Shown here piece after piece: positions 16,500 to 26,800 of a stretch of 64,000 nucleotides of DNA. Under the pieces are notes generated by a model, which saw nothing but the letters and a program-made list of their open reading frames with translations, had not been told where the DNA came from and searched no databases. Every line of letters starts with the position of its first letter. The stretch's first letter is position 1. The translations under genes were made by a program, and so were the position numbers. Source of the DNA: Pedobacter steynii. GTDB taxonomy: Bacteria; Bacteroidota; Bacteroidia; Sphingobacteriales; Sphingobacteriaceae. The DNA lies in assembly GCF_001721645.1 (NCBI RefSeq), contig NZ_CP017141.1, positions 4,898,001 through 4,962,000 on the forward strand. The letters are read 5' to 3'.

Positions 16500-17891
16500 C
16501 TAGCTGTAACCCAGGATTTTCAATACCTGTTTGCTATTTTGCTCTTCTCCGAATACTTCAAAGTTGAAAGTTTCATCTCTGTTTCTGCGGATGATCACAT
16601 GTTTAGGACTTGGCAACAGACAGTGGTGGATTCCACCATATCCGCTTAGTACTTCCTGATAGGCTCCAGTATTGAAGAAACCCAGGTATTGTACTTTACG
16701 TGTTTTAGGCATAAATACACTATTCATATGCGCTTCCTGATTGTAGTAATCCTGGCCATCACAAGTGATTCCACCTAAGTTTACCCGCTCGTATTCTGCG
16801 TCCCAGTTGTTGATTGGCAATAAGATGTATTTCTGGTTTAGAGCCCAAACATCCGGAAGGTTGGTGATGAATGAACCATCCAGCATCAGCCATTTCTCTC
16901 TGTCGTTCTGTTGTTTGCGGCCCAATACTTTGTATAAGATACCAGAAGCTTCGGCAACCGTATATTTTCCGAATTCCGTAATGATATCCGGTTCTACCAC
17001 GTCGTGCTCTGCACAGATCTCTTTAATCCTTTTTACGATTTCATTTACCATGTATTCGTAATCGAAATCAAAAACAAGAGAGTCCTTGAATGGCATACCA
17101 CCACCGATATCTAAAGTATCCAGTTCCGGATTGATTTTTTTAAACTTGCAATACAAGGTCACGTATTTTTCCAGCTCATTCCAGTAATACGGAGAGTCTG
17201 TGATACCCGAGTTGATAAAGAAGTGTAATAATTTTACCCTGAAGTTTGGATTTGCAGAGATCTTATTGTTATAAAAATCAATTACATCTTCCATACGAAC
17301 GCCCAGACGGGAAGTATAAAACTGTGAATCCGGTTGTTCCTCAGCCGCGATGCGGATTCCAAGGTTACAAGGTGTATCCAGTTCTACTTCATCATCAAAA
17401 AGATTAAATTCTTCTTTGTTGTCCAGTACAGGGATGATGTTTTTATACCCATCGTGCAGCATATCAATGATATATTGTTTGTACTGATAGGTCTTAAATC
17501 CATTACAGATCACGGTAATGTCTTTAGTAAGGGCACCTTTTTTCTCCAGTGCCTCAATCATAGGCATGTCGAATGCAGATGAAGTTTCCAAATGGATGCC
17601 ATTTTTCAGGGCTTCTTCAACAATATGTCTGAAGTGTGAACTTTTAGTACAATAACAGTACTTATAATCCCCACGATAATTGTTCTTGATGATGGCCGTT
17701 TGAAATAATAATTTGGCTTGTTGGATTTTCTTAGTTATCATTGGGAGGTAAGTGAAACGTAATGGCGTACCATAGGTTTCAATCATCTCCATCAGATTGA
17801 GATCTTGAAAATATAATTCGTCGTCTATAACGCTGTAACCTTCCTGAGGAAAACCAACACTTAGATCAAGAAATTCGGAGTAACTCTGCAT
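16500..17891 (-). CDS. speA: Arginine decarboxylase, PLP fold III (biosynthetic type)
   Basis: A 463-residue enzyme of the alanine-racemase/ornithine-decarboxylase fold. The PLP lysine is in YKYCYCTKSSHF, the glycine-rich phosphate loop is LDIGGGMPFKDS, and LLHFFINSGITDS and GAYQEVLSGYGG are typical of the SpeA-like arginine decarboxylases of Bacteroidota. It would convert arginine to agmatine, the first step of the alternative polyamine route. It is shorter than the ~630-residue E. coli SpeA. A divergent arginase-family gene lies 103 bases away, so arginine can be sent to agmatine or to ornithine from this locus. Confidence 0.85.
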   Translation of the reverse strand: MQSYSEFLDLSVGFPQEGYSVIDDELYFQDLNLMEMIETYGTPLRFTYLPMITKKIQQAKLLFQTAIIKNNYRGDYKYCYCTKSSHFRHIVEEALKNGIHLETSSAFDMPMIEALEKKGALTKDITVICNGFKTYQYKQYIIDMLHDGYKNIIPVLDNKEEFNLFDDEVELDTPCNLGIRIAAEEQPDSQFYTSRLGVRMEDVIDFYNNKISANPNFRVKLLHFFINSGITDSPYYWNELEKYVTLYCKFKKINPELDTLDIGGGMPFKDSLVFDFDYEYMVNEIVKRIKEICAEHDVVEPDIITEFGKYTVAEASGILYKVLGRKQQNDREKWLMLDGSFITNLPDVWALNQKYILLPINNWDAEYERVNLGGITCDGQDYYNQEAHMNSVFMPKTRKVQYLGFFNTGAYQEVLSGYGGIHHCLLPSPKHVIIRRNRDETFNFEVFGEEQNSKQVLKILGYS

Positions 17892-17994
17892 TTTTTATAT
17901 TTTTGAACAATTATTTAAAGGAGTAGCAAATTAAGATGAGTTAATTTCGGTCCCAAAGATAAACACTTTATAAAATACACTTGTATTTTTTTTT

Positions 17995-18945
17995 ATGACT
18001 AAGACTTTAAAAATTATTGAGGTAAAATCTGAGATTGGCGCCGGTACCCGCGGAGCCAGTTTAGGAGTAGATGCGATTAAGATTGCAGCATTGGATTTTG
18101 GGAGCAGATTTTTCAAAAAACACAAATCTGTTGAGGTGCCAAATGAGAACCATTTGTTGCTTGAAGGTACCGGTAGCCCCTATGCAAAGCGGATTTCCGG
18201 AATATTGACCATGGTAGAGCGGGTGAGTGAAATGGTGCAAAGCACCCTTGATGAGAAACAATTTCCGGTGGTTTTAGCGGGTGATCACAGCACTGCAGCA
18301 GGAACCATTGCAGGTATAAAAGCCGCTTATCCGAAGTCGAAATTAGGGGTAATCTGGATCGATGCGCATTCAGATTTACATTCACCTTACACAACTCCCT
18401 CCGGAAATATGCACGGAATGCCTCTGGCGATGGCGCTTGACGAAGATAATTTAGAGTCGAAAGTGAACAAGCTGGATCAGGAGACGATCAACTACTGGTA
18501 TCAGCTAAAAAATGTAGGAAATATCGCACCTAAGATTAATTATCGCGATCTTGTGCTGATTTCTGCAAGGGATATGGAGAAGCCGGAAGAATTTTTACTG
18601 AAAAAGAATAAAGTGAAGATTTATACCACTGCTGATGTCCGGAAAAGAGGAGTAGAGCGGACAGTAATCGACACTTTGGTTTACCTTGACCATTGCGACC
18701 TGATCTATGTTTCTTTTGATGTGGATTCTATGGATCCAACTGCATCACGCGGAACGGGAACACCAGTTGCACAAGGACTGACTGAAAGAGAAGCAGGAAA
18801 GCTAATGTCCGGGCTGATCACCAATCAAAAGGTATGCTGCTTCGAAATTGTAGAAGTAAACCCTACTCTCGACAGAGAGAATCAAATGGCAGAACATGCC
18901 TTTGAGATTTTAATCAAAGCGACGAACGCTTTCAGAAACGAGTAA
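17995..18945 (+). CDS. Arginase (ureohydrolase family)
   Basis: A 316-residue binuclear-manganese ureohydrolase. Metal-ligand motifs are GDHS (96-99), DAHSD (123-127) and SFDVDSMDP near residue 240. The SGNMHGMPLAMAL loop after the second motif is the arginase version of the substrate pocket, so hydrolysis of arginine to ornithine and urea is favoured over agmatinase. Because the arginine decarboxylase lies next door, an agmatinase role remains the main alternative. The stop codon is three bases before the start of argS, so both are translated from one message. Confidence 0.85.
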   Translation: MTKTLKIIEVKSEIGAGTRGASLGVDAIKIAALDFGSRFFKKHKSVEVPNENHLLLEGTGSPYAKRISGILTMVERVSEMVQSTLDEKQFPVVLAGDHSTAAGTIAGIKAAYPKSKLGVIWIDAHSDLHSPYTTPSGNMHGMPLAMALDEDNLESKVNKLDQETINYWYQLKNVGNIAPKINYRDLVLISARDMEKPEEFLLKKNKVKIYTTADVRKRGVERTVIDTLVYLDHCDLIYVSFDVDSMDPTASRGTGTPVAQGLTEREAGKLMSGLITNQKVCCFEIVEVNPTLDRENQMAEHAFEILIKATNAFRNE

Positions 18946-18948
18946 ATT

Positions 18949-20730
18949 ATGAACATCGAACAACATATTACCACTGCGACGATAGCTGCAGTAAAACATT
19001 TATACGATCAGGAGATTCCTGAAAACCAGGTTAGCTTACAAGATACCAGAGTAGAATTTGAGGGACAGATCACTATTGTGGTGTTTCCTGTGGTACGTTT
19101 TTCTAAAAAATCACCGGAAGTAACGGCTACTGAGCTTGGAGAATACCTGGTGGAACATATTGAAGAAGTGACTGCATTTAATGTGGTGAAAGGCTTTCTT
19201 AACTTAACCATTGCAGATCATTATTGGTTAAACCTGTTTAATCAGGATTTACTGAGCCCGGAATTCGGTGCGATAAAGCCGAACGGTAAAAAAGTGATGG
19301 TAGAGTACTCTTCGCCAAACACGAATAAGCCATTACACCTTGGACACGTTAGAAATAACCTGCTTGGATATTCGGTTGCCGAACTATTGAAAGCAAGCGG
19401 ACATGAAGTGTTTAAAGTAAACCTGGTGAACGATAGGGGAATCCATATCTGTAAGTCCATGCTGGCCTGGCAGAAATGGGGAAATGGCGAAACTCCGGAA
19501 AGTTCTTTGATGAAAGGTGATCACCTGGTAGGAAAATACTACGTGATCTTCGACAAAGAATATAAAAAAGAAATCGATGTGCTGAAAGCTGAGGGACAAA
19601 CCGAAGAGGAAGCCAAAAAGAATGCGCCGCTGATTAAGGAAGCCCAGAAAATGCTGCTGGATTGGGAAAACGGAGATGAAGCGGTGATTTCTCTCTGGAA
19701 AACCATGAATAGCTGGGTATACGATGGTTTTGCTGTGACCTATAAAACCATGGGTGTTGACTTTGATAAATATTATTATGAGAGCAATACTTATCTTTTA
19801 GGAAAAGGTAGCGTAGAGGAAGGCCTGGAAAAAGGAGTGTTCTTTAAGAAACCAGACGGTTCCGTATGGATTGACTTAACCGCAGATGGTCTAGATCAGA
19901 AACTGGTATTGCGTGCCGATGGTACTTCGGTATACATTACACAGGATCTGGGAACTGCTCAAATGAAATATGATGATTTCAAAATGGATGATTCGCTTTA
20001 TGTAGTCGGAAATGAGCAGGATTATCACTTTAAAGTATTGTTCCTGATTCTGGAGAAACTGGGTAAAACCTGGGCTAAAGGATTACACCATTTGTCGTAC
20101 GGCATGGTGGATCTTCCAAGCGGAAAAATGAAATCAAGAGAAGGTACGGTGGTAGATGCCGATGACCTGATGGCTGAAATGGTGGAAACCGCCAGACAGA
20201 AGACCGAGGCATTAGGAAAGGTGAATGACTTCTCGGAAGAAGAAAAAGAAAACTTATATCAGAATATCGGATTGGGTGCTTTAAAGTACTTCCTGTTAAA
20301 GGTGGAGCCTAAGAAACGCCTGTTATTTGATCCTGCAGAATCTATCGATTTCCAGGGTAATACCGGTCCTTTTATCCAGTATACCCATGCACGTATCAAG
20401 TCGTTATTAAATAAAGCCGGATATGATGCTACAAAAGGGGGAGCAGATCAAGTTGTTTTAACAGATACAGAACGTGAAATGATCATGTTGCTGGCGAAAT
20501 ATCCTGCTGAGCTGGTGGCTGCCGCAAAGGTGTATAGCCCGGCGAGTCTGGCCAATTACCTGTATGAGGTGGCTAAGATGTTCAACAAGTTTTATCATGA
20601 GGTTCCGCCGATCGTTAAAGAAGAAGATGCGGAGGCCAAACACCACCGTCTGAACCTGAGTGCGGTTACTGCAAATATCCTTAAATCCGGAATGAAGATT
20701 TTAGGAATTACCGTGCCTGAAAGAATGTAA
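18949..20730 (+). CDS. argS: Arginyl-tRNA synthetase
   Basis: A 593-residue class I synthetase that charges tRNA-Arg. The N-terminal Arg-tRNA-synt additional domain covers about residues 1-90. The HIGH-like motif is HLGH at 130-133 (in SPNTNKPLHLGHVRN), the KMSKS-like loop is GKMKSREG, and the DALR anticodon-binding domain begins near GPFIQYTHARIKSLL. Length and order are normal. It follows the arginase gene with a three-base gap and ends in a strong terminator. Confidence 0.96.
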   Translation: MNIEQHITTATIAAVKHLYDQEIPENQVSLQDTRVEFEGQITIVVFPVVRFSKKSPEVTATELGEYLVEHIEEVTAFNVVKGFLNLTIADHYWLNLFNQDLLSPEFGAIKPNGKKVMVEYSSPNTNKPLHLGHVRNNLLGYSVAELLKASGHEVFKVNLVNDRGIHICKSMLAWQKWGNGETPESSLMKGDHLVGKYYVIFDKEYKKEIDVLKAEGQTEEEAKKNAPLIKEAQKMLLDWENGDEAVISLWKTMNSWVYDGFAVTYKTMGVDFDKYYYESNTYLLGKGSVEEGLEKGVFFKKPDGSVWIDLTADGLDQKLVLRADGTSVYITQDLGTAQMKYDDFKMDDSLYVVGNEQDYHFKVLFLILEKLGKTWAKGLHHLSYGMVDLPSGKMKSREGTVVDADDLMAEMVETARQKTEALGKVNDFSEEEKENLYQNIGLGALKYFLLKVEPKKRLLFDPAESIDFQGNTGPFIQYTHARIKSLLNKAGYDATKGGADQVVLTDTEREMIMLLAKYPAELVAAAKVYSPASLANYLYEVAKMFNKFYHEVPPIVKEEDAEAKHHRLNLSAVTANILKSGMKILGITVPERM

Positions 20731-20747
20731 AACGAAAAGTTTATTCT

Positions 20748-20783
20748 AAAAAAAGGGGGACTTATATAAGTCCCCTTTTTTTT
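20748..20783. terminator. Rho-independent terminator, argS / Tc operon
   Basis: AAAAAAAGGGG(G)ACTTA pairs with TAAGTCCCCTTTTTTT around a TATA loop, with one bulged G. A-rich and T-rich flanks let it work from both sides. It ends argS and could also receive the convergent toxin operon, whose last stop is 54 bases away. Confidence 0.88.
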
Positions 20784-20836
20784 GAAAATTTCTCATGATT
20801 TAGGGATTCTGAAATTTAGCAGCTGATTGTGGCTGT

Positions 20837-23800
20837 TTATTGCTGTAGTTCCAGTATCAACACGATGTCTGCAATATCGTTCATATTTTCATCTGGTTTA
20901 AAGGAAATATTTGTGCCCTCTACCTGAATTTCAACAGCTTTCGGCAGGCTGTCTTTTTCTGTATTTGTAAACGTATAGGCATGGCTGTCCGGACTTACAA
21001 TCTCGGCATTGCGTGCAAAAAACGGCAATTTTTCTTTTGAGATCATCAGGTTTAACGCAGGTAAATCTGCGGCAGCTTTGTCCTTGTTCTGCAAATTATA
21101 CTGATACCATTCATTAGAGAAGTGGTTTTTCAATGTCAGCATCACCGAATTCCGGCCTGAAGAAATCTTAAGTGCCTCCGTTTTTAATTGTGCACCGCCT
21201 GCTCTGGAGGTATATTTTAGGTGCAGAATCACATCAGATATGGTGTCGAAATTAAAGGCATTGGTGGTCGGAGGCAGGTCAATTTTCCAGCGGCTTATTG
21301 CGCCTGAATATTCAAAAGGCAGGTAACGTTCGTCGCGGAAATTCAACTCGAACATACCACTGTCGTTTTGGGCATGGCTTGTAGCAATGGATTGTATGGC
21401 TCCAAATTGAGCCTCGAAACGATCATCAGCTTCTGGATCTTCCTCATATTTACCTCCTTTTAATACATTCTTTACCCTCGTTTTGCTACTGAGTAAGCTT
21501 AATGTACAATTCACCGAAGTATAGGGACCAACTATACAAGGGATGGATACACTGATATTTCTGATTCTGCGCAGATACTGTCCCGGGTAATCTGCATCAA
21601 ATAAAGCTTCAGGAAGTTCAATTATACAGGAACCTGTAGTTTTCAACTGTAGTAATGCCATAGGGAAATGTTGCATCAGAGAGATGTTTTTGTTCAGTTC
21701 ATATTCCCGCCTGTTTTGGTCCATATACGCTTTTTCCATTTGTTTCAGCGACAAATACAGACGTTCTCCAGACATCAGGCCTTTCCGGAAGCTATCCCAT
21801 ATCCCGAATTGAATAAAATTAGATTCAGAAAGGCCCAGTTCATGACGATAGTTTTTTTCGGCTTTTTTAGCCAGATCGTAAGCCAGCTGATAACATTGAA
21901 AATATACCGTTGCAATTTCTCCTGTCATCCAACCATACAACTCCTCGCGGGTATATTTGTTTCTCATAAAATCTTCCACCTGTCTGCTGTGTTCGATTTG
22001 TTGTTCATGATTACTGAGCTCCTGAGCAGCCATTTGCTCCCTGATTTGCGAGGCCAGGATTTGTTTGTCAATCTGTCCAAGCTCTTTAGCTGCAAGTTGT
22101 TTCTGCAGTGACCATTCTTCTCTCCTTCGTTGATACCCCGCATTGGATTGCGCCATGTTGGCGGCGAAAGTAGTCATTGTAGATACGGAATTAAAAAAGC
22201 GGCTAATTGCGCTGAATGTGGCACCGGTTTTTGTACCTCCGCCCATATGGTTGAGGTTGATTGGACCACCAGAGATGCCGACCAGTGCACCCAGATAAAA
22301 GTCAGGGATAGGTTCTGATGCCGCAGACGCCATTTCCATTGCCTGCCCGCTGATCGACATGAGCATGCTGATTGTACTCATGAGCTGGTGCTCTTTCTCA
22401 CTGGAATTTAACCCGTTTTCTATCAGCTGTGAATAATAAGTTTCCCGGTATTGGGTTACTTCTTTCGTTTTTTCCAGGCCTTCCCGGTTTCGCTGCGCTT
22501 CTTTGATTTGTAATGTTTTTAGGGTTTTAGAAAGGTTTAAAAGAATAGTTTCCTGCTGACTGCGTAACATGGACAAGGCCTCTCCGTCTTTTTTCTCGAG
22601 TACAGATAGCAAAGTATTGCCCATTGATTTAAGATCGGCACATAATTCTAATGCCTTTTGAACGATGTAACCAAAACGATAATAGGGAAGTGGTGCGTTC
22701 AGGTCTGCAAGAACACTATTGATAGAAATCCCTTTGCTCATTGCCTGAACCAAAAGTGCCGGATCTATTGGTGGTTCAAAAAGTGCCAGCTGTCGTTCCA
22801 TTCCTTCAATGTTTTGGCAATGGCGGATCTTAAAAAGCCGATCTGCTACAAGGTCCCAATACCCCAATAATTTTTCATTCCCTGGTAAGCCAAAATAATT
22901 GGCGGGAACGGTCGTCGATAATATGGCTGAGGCTCCGGCTTGCCCCGCTGTTACACTTTGCAGGTTAAAGAATGGGAAGGTCGTTTCGAGCATAATCAGT
23001 GCATTAGAAAAAGTATTTAAGCCCGCATCCTCCAGCTCTTTGTAATTTTTCGCCTCAATATCTCCTCTGGAAGGCACTTTTTCAGGCCGTTTACCCAGCA
23101 ATTCTGCGGCCAGGATATACAACTGTGTGGCTTCGTTTATTGTTTCAATGGTATCCTGACGGAATAAATTATCTGCCCACACGATCAGGTTATCCAGGTA
23201 TCTCATCAATACATTTTTCTGATAAGCCACGAGGCGCATTCTTGCGATCAGATGCGGGTTAAAAGGATTTGCACGCCAGGATCTGATGACTTGTTCCAGT
23301 TCCAGACGTTTGGGATCGCCGGCGGGTTTATGGAGTTGTTGCATCAGCACTTCCAGTGTTTCTGCAGGAGTATTGCGCAACGGCAGAACCTGCCAGTAAC
23401 GTCTGGAAGAAGTATTAACATCATTTGTTGTCGGGTTAAATATAAAATGATACCAATACCGCGCTTCCTCGAACTTCTGGTTTTTACTCAGACGATTGGC
23501 CAGTAACATTGGAATATGAAAAAACAGTTCCCAGTTATAAATGCTATAAGCGCCGGTGAGGCTAAAATCTACATCCTTCAGCGGAAATGGACTATGTACA
23601 TGGCTTGAATCCGGTTTATATTTTGATTGAAAACTATTCGAGAAATTAGCCCCTGGAAAAAGTACATAGTCATTTTTCGTCTGATTGGTTAGCTGAAGCA
23701 GGCCATGAACTCCTTTTTCAGCAAGGGCGCTGATGAAATCACATACATAACCATGAAAAAATGGTTTGAAATCAAGTTTGGATACCCGCGAACCTGATTG

Positions 23801-26800
23801 TGAGCCTAAATAACGATCTAAAACCAGAGCGCCGGTATAATTGTACTCCAGACTGGCCGACATTAAAGTCGTTTTTTGCTGCTCCTGTCCGCGCAGTTGC
23901 ATTGCCATATTTGCGCTGATATTTTCCCGCTCAAACAAGACGGTAAGTTCTTCATCGGAGATCCGTTCCAGCACATTTGGTCGTTCAGCTATCGGATCCG
24001 GCTTTTTAGGGAATTTGTTCGTTTCCGTGTACAAATCTGGTGGAACGAAGGGAATAACTGTTTTGTCCCGGTTTCTTACACCTTCCACTAAGCGGAAAGG
24101 CCATTCCCAACGGGGCTCCACATAATAAGCCCGTTCCTTATCCTGATAGAAGAAGGCAGAAAGGCTGTTCGCACGAAACTGGTGTGCAGAAGAGTAAATG
24201 ATTTTGTATTCCCCAATGCTGCCTTTTAAGATGGTTTTATTTTTTTTTCCATAGTCTGTGAGGATCAGCGGAACGGATTTGTCGGTATTGTGTTTGATGG
24301 CTCGTCCACTGTTGACTGCCGATAACAAACTTTGGTAGTAATTTACCTGAGTAGGACCTAATGCCTGAATCATTTCGGGAGCCAGGTCTGCTTCAGTTAC
24401 AGATACTTTATGGTCACAATTGAATTTAAATTCGCCAATGTAGAATGAAGACAGTGGATTGTGGTGCATACGGATGATCAGGCTTGCACCGGGAATAGCA
24501 GAGAATTTATAAAATAAAGGCTTAGAGGCACCATGCCGGTCGCTTTTTGTCGTTATGAACGTATTGGATATTTTTTTAGTAGACCAGCGTTTTTGTTTGT
24601 ATTCGCTCCAGGCCATCCTTACTTCCCAGTAACTCCATTCATACTCTCCTTCATCTTTTCTGTTTCTTTGCGCCTCATCTGTTTTTTTAGTAAATATTGG
24701 CCAGAAGAGATACAGACGCCGGTTCCAGACTACAGGGATCAGGTGTACACCAGAAGATTCTCCTTCTTCGTTGTTCTGGATATCAACTTCTACTTTGTCC
24801 CATGGTGTCCACTCGTGAGTTGCAAGATTTAGTTTCCTGTAATAGTACTGCGTCGGACCGCTAAAGGTGCGGCCAAAAACATGAATTTCGTTGGCTGTGG
24901 GATCCTGAAACATCCCATAAATATCTAAACGTCCCACCTCGTCTAATTTATGCAGGTAATTCATTAAAGCTGTTTCTACGCTTTCTGCTGTGACCTCGGA
25001 TTGTAGCAATTCGCTTTCGAGTGCAGTGAAAAACGGGCTTTTATTGTCGCGTAACTCTGGTTCGATCCAATTTTCAGGATACAAGAATACTTTCCGGTTG
25101 GCTTCCCAGACGCGATAAAGCTTCATCCATTCCCATTGTCCGGCATCAATCAGGGGGGGAGAGACATTTTTTTCCAGATTGAGTAAACAGCGTTGTACAA
25201 ATAATTGCACCGAGGAGATCGCCTGCTTGAGCCGGGAAGTTTTTGTGCAGGCATTCATTTCCACATCGATCATGAAATACCCGTAAAGGTCATTCGGTTG
25301 TTTAAGGCCTATTGTCCGGATCTCTGGTTTTTGAAGTAAATATGCCACCAAGGCATCACGTTGTTTATTGCGGAGCCGATTGTGAATCTTGGTAGAAACC
25401 TCAATCCAGGAGGCTTCATCATAGTTGGCTTTCAGGGTTCTTTTGATATCCTGCGACTGGTTGAAGCCTACTTTTTCAGTTCCTAATTGTTGGAGTTTTT
25501 CCACTGAAATCCCGATAGACAAGCTCAGTGCCTGCTGTTTTTTCAGTATTAATAGCATCTGTTCGTTTACGAATTCAGTGGCAGCATGTTGATCCACAAA
25601 ATAAGCTACCGTTTCATTGTTCCAACCGCTTAGCTCAACAATTGCTTTTCTGATGTCGCCGTTTGATACTGCAGCTTTAAATATAGCCATTAGGTTTTGG
25701 CCGGGCTCAGGAAAGGCATTACGCAAAGACAGGTAGTCTAATATACTCATCCAGGAAGAAAATTGAGTTTTCGATAAATCTGACCAGTTGAAGCCATTAA
25801 AGTGATCAGGATGTGATTGAAACCAGTCTAGTTCTTCGGCAGATAATTTAAGTTTATTAACGAGCCAAAGCAATTTGAAGATCTTTATATAATCCGTTTC
25901 AAAGGCTGTGAAATTTGCTGGTGTATCTTCTTCAAGTAACAGCGCCGTACCGCTCAGCTCTTTCATGACAAAAGCAATCAGGGCAGCCTCTGTTTTAAAA
26001 TGGGCTGTAAGGTATTGAATAATGAAATTGTTTTTTAAATGCGGTATCAGTTTTTCCGAGACTTTTAGCCAAAACAGTTCAATACGTGCAACCGCAGTTT
26101 GTGCATTGCTGATTCCTGTCAAATCTGCCAGCGTCAGATAACCGGGTAACAGTAGCTGATATTCCTTTGCCAGGGGAGGTTGCTCCAGGAAGCTGAGATC
26201 TGCAGGGAGCAGGGGAGGTAAGGGGTGGTCCGGATCCGCTTTCACATTTGAACCTTCCAGAATCCCTATGATCTGACTAGTTGTCTTTTCATCGCAAAAG
26301 AGCCCCAGTTGTGTCTTTAAAAAATCGGCAGTAATGGTACCACTCGCAATCTGTGCAGCCTGACTGATCTTTGTGAGGCCTTCCCTGATGTCCTGGGCGG
26401 CTTTACTGATTACGTCTTTTTTTGGCGGGAATGTGCTTCCTGTTTCTATTTGATTATCAAAAAGATATGCTATCTCAGCTGCATTTAGTCCATTGCTTTT
26501 GACCTGGTTAAACCAGGACCGGTTTTTTTTGAATTCCTGTAAACTGCTCCATGCTGGGTAGGGAGCGAAGGGCATCATCAGAAAGAGCTCGTGGATCTTT
26601 AATTTCGTTTTTTTGGCTGTGAGTACAATCCGATAGGTTGCTGATAAGTTGGACAAGGTTAAAGTACCCGCAGCAGTCATGTCGATTCCTGCCAGTTGCA
26701 GCACTTCATTTAACTCCTGTTCTGAAATGCGAAAAGCCGCGCAAATTGCGGGTTGATGGTCTTTTATGGTCTCCGACGCGTACTTCAACTCTTTCCGGTC

